From Streptomyces sp. XY006 (lineage in GTDB: Bacteria; Actinomycetota; Actinomycetes; Streptomycetales; Streptomycetaceae): a DNA stretch of 64,000 bases. The stretch lies in assembly GCF_002237655.1 (NCBI RefSeq), contig NZ_NOKT01000002.1, positions 124,001-188,000 of the forward strand, read 5' to 3'. Below, piece by piece: positions 58,539 through 64,000 of the stretch (the first letter of the stretch is position 1; every line of letters starts with the position of its first letter). The notes beneath the pieces were generated by a model. It was not told the origin of the DNA. It worked only from the letters and a program-made list of their open reading frames with translations, and did not search any database. The translations under genes were made by a program, and so were the position numbers.

Positions 58539-59564
58539 ATGCAACTCGAATCTCTCCCGGACGACGTCGTCGCGTCGATCGAGGTCCGGGATCGCTGGAG
58601 GCGCGCATCGGCCGGCGGCGGACTGGAGTTCCTCGTCACCGACATCGCGCGGTGGACCCCCGGTTCGACCGTGCGGGTCGCGTTCCTCGACGGGGACGAA
58701 CAACTGCACGCCGACATCGCGGGAGCGACGGCGCAGATCACCGACGCCTGCAACCTGAACCTGGATTTCGGCCACGACCCCGCGAGCGGGACCTTCCGCC
58801 GGTGGACCCCGTCCGACACCGCCTATGCCGCGGAGATCCGCGTCAGCTTCGACCTGGAGGGTTACTTCTCCCTGGTCGGCACCGACAGCACGGACCGTAC
58901 CGTCGGCGCGGGAGGCGGCCCGGTCGGGGGCAACCCCGGGCAGCGCAGCCTGAACCTCGGGGGGTACGCCGTGAACCGGCCCGCCCGCTGGGAGGGCACC
59001 GTGCGCCACGAGTTCCTGCACGCGATCGGCTTCCACCACTCCCACCAGAACATGCGGGGCACCTGCGAGGAGGAGTTCCGCTGGGACGACGACGCCGGAT
59101 ACATGCCCACGCGCGACGGGGACGGGGTGTTCGTGGCGGACGCCGCGGGCCGGCGCCCCGGCATCTACACCTACCTCGCGGGCGAGCCCAACCGCTGGCC
59201 GCGCGCGAAGGTGGACCACAACCTGCGCACCGAGGACGACCCGGATGTCGTGGCCGGGCCGTTCGACCCGCAGTCGGTGATGCTGTACCGCTTCCCGTCG
59301 TTCTTCTACAAGTCCGCCCCCAGCAGCTGCGCGCCGACCGGGGACGGACAGAACCTGTCGGCCGGCGACCAGCGCGGGCTGCGACTGCTGTACCCGCACA
59401 CGGCGGACGAGTTGGCGGACCTGCAGACCCGGGCGGACGCGGTCCTGCACTCGATCGGGACCGGCGGGGAGGGGCTGCGCGGCTCCGACGGCGGGGAGCT
59501 GGCGGAGGCGTACCGCAGCCGGGTGGAGACGCTGGTCGCCGCACAGGCGGCGGGCCCCCGCTGA
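58539..59564 (+). CDS. Metzincin-like zinc metalloprotease
   Basis: The 341-aa protein has the zinc motif VRHEFLHAIGFHHSHQNM (HExxHxxGxxH) at about residues 152-169, followed by the Met-turn SVMLYRFPSFFYKSA, which makes it a metzincin (astacin/serralysin-like). The N-terminus (RDRWRRASAGGGLEFLVTDIARWTPGSTVRVAFLDGD) sets the beta-sheet seen before the active site in M12A-like proteases. No signal peptide is visible. The ATG follows AAGGA. It is divergent from the MarR-GNAT gene. A hairpin follows the stop. Whether it is exported by another route is open. Confidence 0.83.
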   Translation: MQLESLPDDVVASIEVRDRWRRASAGGGLEFLVTDIARWTPGSTVRVAFLDGDEQLHADIAGATAQITDACNLNLDFGHDPASGTFRRWTPSDTAYAAEIRVSFDLEGYFSLVGTDSTDRTVGAGGGPVGGNPGQRSLNLGGYAVNRPARWEGTVRHEFLHAIGFHHSHQNMRGTCEEEFRWDDDAGYMPTRDGDGVFVADAAGRRPGIYTYLAGEPNRWPRAKVDHNLRTEDDPDVVAGPFDPQSVMLYRFPSFFYKSAPSSCAPTGDGQNLSAGDQRGLRLLYPHTADELADLQTRADAVLHSIGTGGEGLRGSDGGELAEAYRSRVETLVAAQAAGPR

Positions 59565-59584
59565 GAGACAGCATGCACATGTCA

Positions 59585-59603
59585 CCCTCCGGGTACCGGA
59601 GGG
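59585..59603 (+). terminator. Hairpin after the metalloprotease gene
   Basis: CCCTCCGG-GTA-CCGGAGGG is a perfect 8-bp stem, 21 bp after the stop codon. No T-tract follows. Confidence 0.6.
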
Positions 59604-59831
59604 CGACCGTCCTGTGCGCACGGCCGCACGACGGGGCCCTTGATTCCTCTCCCGACGTGACCTGGGGATCCGCAAGGTCGATACTGCTGACATGAGGTGC
59701 ATGCCACCTGACACACCGTCATTACTGCGGTCGACTGCCCCGGACCACCGAGATCGAAAACTGAAGAACCACCTCTGACCAGCGACGACGCAGGCCGGTG
59801 ACGGACCTGCTGATCACTTTAGGAGATACCA

Positions 59832-60824
59832 GTGAAGATGCTGATCAACGTCCCCGAGACCGTGGTCGCGGACGCGCTGCGTGGTATGGCGGCAGCCCAC
59901 CCGGACCTGACCGTGGACGTGGAGAACCGGGTCGTCGTACGGCGGGACGCCCCCGTCGCCGGGAAGGTCGGGCTGGTCTCGGGCGGAGGCTCGGGGCACG
60001 AGCCGCTGCACGGCGGATTCGTCGGTCCCGGCATGCTGTCGGCCGCCTGTCCCGGCGAGGTGTTCACCTCCCCCGTGCCCGACCAGATGCTGCGCGCGGC
60101 GGCGGCCGTGGACAGCGGGGCCGGCGTGCTGTTCATCGTGAAGAACTACACCGGTGACGTGCTCAACTTCGACATGGCCGCCGAGCTGGCCGAGGACGAG
60201 GGCATCCGGGTCGCGAAAGTCCTGGTCAACGATGACGTGGCGGTGACCGACAGCCTCTACACGGCGGGCCGGCGCGGCACCGGCGCGACGCTCTTCGTGG
60301 AGAAGATCGCGGGCGCCGCCGCCGACGAGGGCATGCCGCTGGAGCGGGTGGAGGCCATCGCCCGCCAGGTCAACGAGAACTCCCGCAGCTTCGGTGTCGC
60401 GCTGAGCGCCTGCAGCACCCCGGCCAAGGGCAGCCCCACCTTCGATCTGCCCCCGGGTGAGCTGGAGTTGGGCATCGGCATCCACGGCGAACCCGGCCGG
60501 GAGCGGCGCGCGATGATGACCTCGGGCGAGATCGCCGAGGCCGCCGTCGAGGCCGTGGTGGAGGACCTGCGACCGCGCAACCCGGTGCTGGTCCTCGTCA
60601 ACGGCATGGGGGCGACGCCCCTGCTGGAGCTGTACGGATTCAACGCCGAGGTGCACCGCGTGCTCGCGGAGCGCGGTGTCGCCGTGGCCCGGGTCCTGGT
60701 CGGCAACTACGTCACCTCCCTCGACATGGCGGGCGCCTCGCTCACCCTGTGCCAGGCCGACGAGGAGCTGCTGCGGCTGTGGGACGCGCCGGTGAAGACG
60801 CCCGGCCTGCGCTGGGGCGTGTGA
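59832..60824 (+). CDS. dhaK: Dihydroxyacetone kinase subunit DhaK
   Basis: The 330-aa protein binds dihydroxyacetone covalently and belongs to the PTS-linked three-subunit kinase. It reads VVADALRGMAAAHPDL, VSGGGSGHEPLHGGFVGPGMLSAA, FTSPVPDQMLRAAAAVD, FIVKNYTGDVLNFDMAAE and GELELGIGIHGEPGRER (catalytic His in GIHGEP). LLVNGMG-type VLVLVNGMGATPLLELY follows. GTG start with GGAG at about 8 nt. It heads dhaKLM. No glycerol dehydrogenase or regulator gene is adjacent. Confidence 0.95.
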   Translation: MKMLINVPETVVADALRGMAAAHPDLTVDVENRVVVRRDAPVAGKVGLVSGGGSGHEPLHGGFVGPGMLSAACPGEVFTSPVPDQMLRAAAAVDSGAGVLFIVKNYTGDVLNFDMAAELAEDEGIRVAKVLVNDDVAVTDSLYTAGRRGTGATLFVEKIAGAAADEGMPLERVEAIARQVNENSRSFGVALSACSTPAKGSPTFDLPPGELELGIGIHGEPGRERRAMMTSGEIAEAAVEAVVEDLRPRNPVLVLVNGMGATPLLELYGFNAEVHRVLAERGVAVARVLVGNYVTSLDMAGASLTLCQADEELLRLWDAPVKTPGLRWGV

Positions 60825-60873
60825 GAGACAGGGGGTAGAGGATCACCACGTACCTACCAGGCAAGGAGATCCA

Positions 60874-61473
60874 GTGCTCGACGCCGATTTCTTCCGCCGT
60901 TGGATGACGGCGACCGCCGCGTCCGTCGACCGTGAGGCGGAACGGCTCACCGCCCTCGACTCCCCCATCGGGGACGCCGACCACGGCAGCAATCTCCAGC
61001 GCGGCTTCCACGCGGTCAGGGACGCCCTGGACAAGGAGCCCCCGGGAACGCCCGGCGGGGTCCTGACGCTGGCCGGACGACGGCTCATCGCTACGGTCGG
61101 CGGCGCCTCCGGGCCCCTGTACGGCACGCTGCTGCGCCGGGCGGGCAAGGCGCTCGGGGACGCGGCCGAGGTCAGCGCGGAGCAGCTGGCCGAGGCGCTG
61201 CGGACCGGGGTGCACGCGGTCATGACGCTCGGCGGAGCCGCGCCGGGCGACAAGACCATGATCGACGCGCTGGTGCCCGCGGTGGACGCGCTCGGCGAGT
61301 CGTTCGCGGCCGCCCGCGCCGCCGCGGAGGAGGGCGCCGTCGCGACGACGCCCTTGCAGGCGCGCAAGGGCCGGGCGAGCTATGTCGGCGAGCGCAGCAT
61401 CGGGCACCAGGACCCCGGCGCCACGTCCTCGGCGCTGCTGATCGCGGCACTCGCGGAGGCCGCCGGTGAGTGA
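60874..61473 (+). CDS. dhaL: Dihydroxyacetone kinase subunit DhaL
   Basis: The 199-aa protein is the ADP-carrying subunit. LDSPIGDADHGSNLQRGF holds the Asp metal ligands (GDADHG), followed by TVGGASGPLYGTLLRRAGKAL (nucleotide loop), TLGGAAPGDKTMIDAL and GRASYVGERSIGHQDPGATSSALL. AAGGAG precedes the GTG. It is 49 bp after dhaK and overlaps dhaM by 8 bp. Phosphate passes from DhaM to the bound ADP and then to dihydroxyacetone on DhaK. Confidence 0.95.
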   Translation: MLDADFFRRWMTATAASVDREAERLTALDSPIGDADHGSNLQRGFHAVRDALDKEPPGTPGGVLTLAGRRLIATVGGASGPLYGTLLRRAGKALGDAAEVSAEQLAEALRTGVHAVMTLGGAAPGDKTMIDALVPAVDALGESFAAARAAAEEGAVATTPLQARKGRASYVGERSIGHQDPGATSSALLIAALAEAAGE

Positions 61474-61876
61474 CGAGCGACTGGTGGGCATCGTGCTGGT
61501 GTCGCACAGCGCGGAGGTGGCCTCCTCGGTCGCCGCGCTGGCGAAAGGGCTCGCGGGCGGCGGCACGGCGGTGCCGGTCGCCCCGGCGGGCGGTACCGAG
61601 GGCGGCGGGCTCGGCACGAGCGCCGAGCTGATCGCCGCGGCGGCCGCGTCCGTGGACCGCGGGGCCGGCGTCGCCGTCCTGACCGATCTGGGCAGCGCGG
61701 TGCTGACCGTGAAGGCGCTGCTCGCGGAGGGCGACGAACTCCCCGAGGGGACACGGCTGGTGGACGCCCCGTTCGTCGAGGGAGCCGTGGCCGCGGTGGT
61801 CACGGCGTCCACCGGGGCCGATCTGGCGGCGGTGGAGGCGGCCGCCGCGGAGGCGTACACGTACCGGAAGGTGTGA
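61466..61876 (+). CDS. dhaM: Dihydroxyacetone kinase phosphotransfer subunit DhaM
   Basis: The 136-aa EIIA-mannose-like protein has VGIVLVSHSAEVASSVAALAKGL with the phospho-His in VSHS. It lacks the HPr and EI domains found in E. coli DhaM, so it relies on the general PTS enzymes. VLTDLGSAVLTVKALL is the conserved second strand/helix. The GTG start overlaps dhaL by 8 bp. Confidence 0.93.
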   Translation: MSDERLVGIVLVSHSAEVASSVAALAKGLAGGGTAVPVAPAGGTEGGGLGTSAELIAAAAASVDRGAGVAVLTDLGSAVLTVKALLAEGDELPEGTRLVDAPFVEGAVAAVVTASTGADLAAVEAAAAEAYTYRKV

Positions 61877-62344
61877 GGCCCGGGGCCGGGCCCGCCCGGC
61901 CCGGCGGGTCCGGCCGGAGCCGGCGAGTCCGGCCGGAGCCGGCGGGTCCGGCGGGAGCCGGCGGGTCCGGCGGGAGCCGGCGGGTCCGGCGGGAGCCGGC
62001 GGGAGCCGGCGGGTCCGGCTTCCGGCGGGTCCGGCGGGTCCGGACGCCGCGCCGTCCGGGACGCTGCGCTGTCTGGGATGCCGCGCTGCCCGGGCCGTGT
62101 CGGTTTCGGCCCCGCCCACCGCCGCCCACGGCTTCCGGCTGCTGCCGTCGGCCCGACGCGGGGCGGTGTCGGCGTTGGGCCGGGCGTTCTCGCGGCGGGC
62201 CGACGGTCGGGCCGGCCCGCTCACCGACAGGCCGCGTCGGCGTCAGCATGAGCGTCGGCGTCGCCGGCAACGGCAGAAGCAGCGGCAGCGGCAGCGGCAG
62301 CGCGGCAACGGCCCGACGCGGTGGGAGGCGGCTGCGCCGCCCCC
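61877..62344. other. 468-bp gap with repeats between dhaM and the chitosanase-like gene
   Basis: The first half is the 19-bp repeat at 61902-62042. Further on, an AGCGGC hexanucleotide run (62273-62303) lies just before the stop of the convergent gene. Frames here are repeat-driven, and no gene is supported. Confidence 0.5.
61902..62042. repeat. 19-bp GC-rich tandem repeats
   Basis: About seven copies of GGCGGGTCCGGCGGGAGCC, some with CCGG for CGGG. It is built from two alternating 9-10 bp sub-units, CGGCGGGTC and CGGCGGGAG. It lies 26 bp after the dhaM stop. Confidence 0.85.
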
Positions 62345-63040
62345 TCAGCGGGTGCCGACGAACCGCTTCGCCGCGCGCTCCCCCGCCGCCACGGCTGCCG
62401 CGTGGTCCTCGATGGGGGACACCCGGGTGTTCTTGAAGACGATGTAGGTGACGCCCGAGGGGACGCCGCCGCCGTGCGGGTCCGGGCGGATGCCGAGGGC
62501 CTTGGCGGTCGCGTAGGACGCCTCCCCGATGATGTGCTGCGGACCCGTGTCGCCGACGACCGCGTACTGCACCCGGTCCCGGTGGATGACGGCCACGACC
62601 GATCCCCCGCGCACGCCGTGCTCCCGGTAGTCCCAGATGCGGCCCGGGGCGGGTACGACGATGAACGGCAGGCGCTCGGCGCTCAGCGGACGGCCGTCGC
62701 TCTGCGCGAAGGCCGTGCTGGGGGCGAAGTAGGGGTCGGTGCGGCGGTTGCAGCGGGGGCCGGGACGGCCGTCGCAGTCGATGTCCATGTCCGCCTTCCA
62801 GTACACGGCGTCACGCGTGCCGCAGACCGGGATCGTGGCGGGCGCGCCGTAGTCGCTGCGGTAGTTGCCGCGCGAGACGGGGACGCAGTCGCGCACCTTG
62901 GCCAGCAGGTCGGCGGCGGCCACCGCGTCCGCGCGCCGGGTCACCGGCCGGTCGTCGTACGGGGGCGTGGTGGTGGGGGCGGTCGTCGGGGCGAGCAGGG
63001 CGGCACTGGCCGCGGCCAGGGAGAGCGACTGGACACGCAC
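62345..63040 (-). CDS. Secreted GH75 chitosanase-like protein
   Basis: The 231-aa protein starts with a short hydrophobic leader (VQSLSLAAASAALLAPTTAP). The mature part reads ADLLAKVRDCVPVSRGNYRSDYGAPATIPVCGTRDAVYWKADMDIDCDG, then LPFIVVPAPGRIWDYREHGVRGGSVVAVIHRDRVQYAVVGDTGPQHIIGEASYATAKALGI. The KADMDIDCDG and GDTGP...IGEAS segments match GH75 chitosanases, in which an Asp and a Glu are catalytic. GTG 63040 follows GGAGAGG at 9 nt; an upstream GTG at 63076 is possible. It probably cleaves chitosan outside the cell. Confidence 0.82.
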   Translation of the reverse strand: MRVQSLSLAAASAALLAPTTAPTTTPPYDDRPVTRRADAVAAADLLAKVRDCVPVSRGNYRSDYGAPATIPVCGTRDAVYWKADMDIDCDGRPGPRCNRRTDPYFAPSTAFAQSDGRPLSAERLPFIVVPAPGRIWDYREHGVRGGSVVAVIHRDRVQYAVVGDTGPQHIIGEASYATAKALGIRPDPHGGGVPSGVTYIVFKNTRVSPIEDHAAAVAAGERAAKRFVGTR

Positions 63041-63440
63041 GATACGGGGGCCTCTCCTCGGGGACCTGACGGGCACTCAGCCCAATCTGGCCCCGGTGCG
63101 ATCGGCCGGCCACCGCTGGGGGGCCGGACGGTGCACGAGACGGTGCACACGCCCAACCGTCCGCAGTGGCCGGGGGCCTGAGTCCCTGTGAGACCCGGGC
63201 CGCCCGGCCACCCGCGCCAACGCGGCTTCTGCGACGACAGCGGTCCGCGCGACAGGCCCGAACTCCCTGGTGTCCGCCAGGTGTTCGGCCGTGAGGAACT
63301 CCAGCATACGTAACCCGCCCGCATGGTTCTGCACGGTGGGGCGACGCCGGGCCATCGACCATCGCCCCCTTGATGTGATCGCGTCAGTCAGGTCATATTG
63401 GTCCGGACCATTCCCGAGCCCCACACCGGGAGGCAGTCCC
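63041..63440. other. 400-bp gap without a gene
   Basis: This lies between the divergent chitosanase-like and lipoprotein genes and should hold both promoters. The minus-strand frame 63077-63607 has no recognisable motif and runs antisense to the lipoprotein. I found no repeat. Confidence 0.45.
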
Positions 63441-64000
63441 GTGCGACGTGTTGCCCTGCTCCGCCGGTGCGCCGTGCTCTGCGCGACGGCCGTCCTCGTC
63501 ACCTCCTGCGGCTGGGCCGCGACGGGCGAGGGCGACACAGGCTCCCCGCCCGGTGCGCCCACCGGCGTCACGGCGGCCGCGGGCAGTGCCACGAGCGTGC
63601 ACGTCATGTGGAACGCGACCGAACGGGCCGACCGCTACGAGGTGTATCGCGGCACCACGAAGGTCAAGGAGGTGCCGGGTTCGGAGCACATGGTGGACGT
63701 CACCAGGCTGCGGCCGTCCACGCTGTATGAGTTCACCGTGCGGGCGCGGGACGCCGACGGGCGGCTCGGACCGCACAGCCGGGAGGTCCGGGCGAGGACA
63801 CCCGCGGCCGCCGCGGACGACCGCTCGGCGCCCACCCGCCCCACGGCGGCCCGCGGACGCCCCGCCGGGAGCCGGGCCGTCCAGCTGTCCTGGTCCGCCT
63901 CGACGGACGACCAGGGTGTGGTGTCGTACGACATCCACCAGGGGGACACGAAGATCCACAGTGTCGGCGGGGGCCAGACGGCCACCGTGGTCACGGGCCT
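63441..64000 (+). CDS. Lipoprotein with fibronectin type III domains (partial)
   Basis: The gene runs off the right edge. The GTG start (GGGAGG at 9 nt) gives a lipoprotein leader: LLRRCAVLCATAVLVTSCGW, with VTSC as lipobox. After a short linker come two FnIII modules, PPGAPTGVTAAAGSATSVHVMWNA with YEVYRGTTKV and YEFTVRARDADGRLGPHS, then SRAVQLSWSASTDDQGVVSYDIHQGDTKI. Such FnIII repeats often sit between a leader and a catalytic or substrate-binding domain in actinomycete secreted enzymes; that part is not in the window. Confidence 0.8.
   Translation, partial: MRRVALLRRCAVLCATAVLVTSCGWAATGEGDTGSPPGAPTGVTAAAGSATSVHVMWNATERADRYEVYRGTTKVKEVPGSEHMVDVTRLRPSTLYEFTVRARDADGRLGPHSREVRARTPAAAADDRSAPTRPTAARGRPAGSRAVQLSWSASTDDQGVVSYDIHQGDTKIHSVGGGQTATVVTG

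Noticed and set aside
61902..62042. CRISPR array
   Set aside because: The units are contiguous 19-bp tandem repeats without unique spacers. No cas gene is present, and no other array-like pattern was seen in the window.

Overview
The window looks like a piece of a Streptomyces (or very close actinomycete) chromosome. GC content is very high, with a strong G/C bias at third codon positions. GTG and TTG starts are frequent, and many genes are coupled by 1-8 bp overlaps. Several families are typical of the genus: DUF6479, Rv1733c-like proteins, MarR-GNAT fusions, SigE-type ECF factors and SpoIIE/PP2C phosphatases. I saw no rRNA, tRNA, insertion sequence, prophage or CRISPR array. The gene content (catabolic, stress and secreted functions) suits an accessory or chromosome-arm region rather than the core.

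Layout. (1) 1-14.1 kb: acyl-CoA chemistry. A DUF35 protein and a crotonase are divergent from a FadD19-like CoA ligase. A four-gene minus-strand operon follows (nitronate monooxygenase-like, two acyl-CoA synthetases, alpha/beta hydrolase). The two loci share a 17-bp inverted repeat, TCTGA-N7-TCAGA. Also here are a membrane sulfatase-like enzyme, a Tat-exported beta-lactamase-family protein, a DUF2795 protein and a PYROXD2-like oxidoreductase. (2) 14.2-21.2 kb: a Ser/Thr kinase-TPR protein, an FMN-barrel protein, an acyl-CoA dehydrogenase with a perfect KstR-type box, a Csp-like copper protein and small conserved proteins. (3) 21.3-34.4 kb: an ECF sigma factor with a membrane partner, two glycosyltransferases, an orphan RCK_C protein, RecQ, an SfnB/DszC-like monooxygenase, a frameshifted PP2C phosphatase and a GCS2 ligase. 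(4) 34.6-47.1 kb: energy and stress. It holds a stand-alone cytochrome oxidase subunit I, a GH65 phosphorylase, two universal stress proteins, a cyclic-nucleotide-binding domain protein, an Rv1733c-like protein, an XRE-FMN fusion, a Zn-alcohol dehydrogenase, a STAS protein and a fermentative-type D-lactate dehydrogenase. Promoter regions here carry paired GGGCC-N4-GGCCC palindromes spaced about 20-24 bp, which suggests a DevR/OsdR-type oxygen/dormancy regulon. (5) 47.5-48.4 kb: a tandem CrcB pair. (6) 48.4-57.4 kb: a two-component system inside a cluster of an epimerase, a GT2, a TIGR04282-type transferase, a methyltransferase, a cytochrome-b/molybdopterin oxidoreductase and large membrane proteins. 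Five starts in this cluster have the same apparent leaderless promoter, and their upstream regions carry an 11-bp-period direct repeat. (7) 57.4-64 kb: a MarR-GNAT regulator with an operator over its start codon, a metzincin-like protease, dhaKLM, a GH75 chitosanase-like protein and the start of a fibronectin-III lipoprotein.

The strongest new signals are the putative regulon of the two-component system at 50.2-52.1 kb, the paired palindromes of the stress cluster, the shared operator of the two acyl-CoA loci, and a recurring class of 34-38 bp GC-rich tandem repeats in intergenic DNA. No database search was possible. Family names rest on recognised motifs and gene order.
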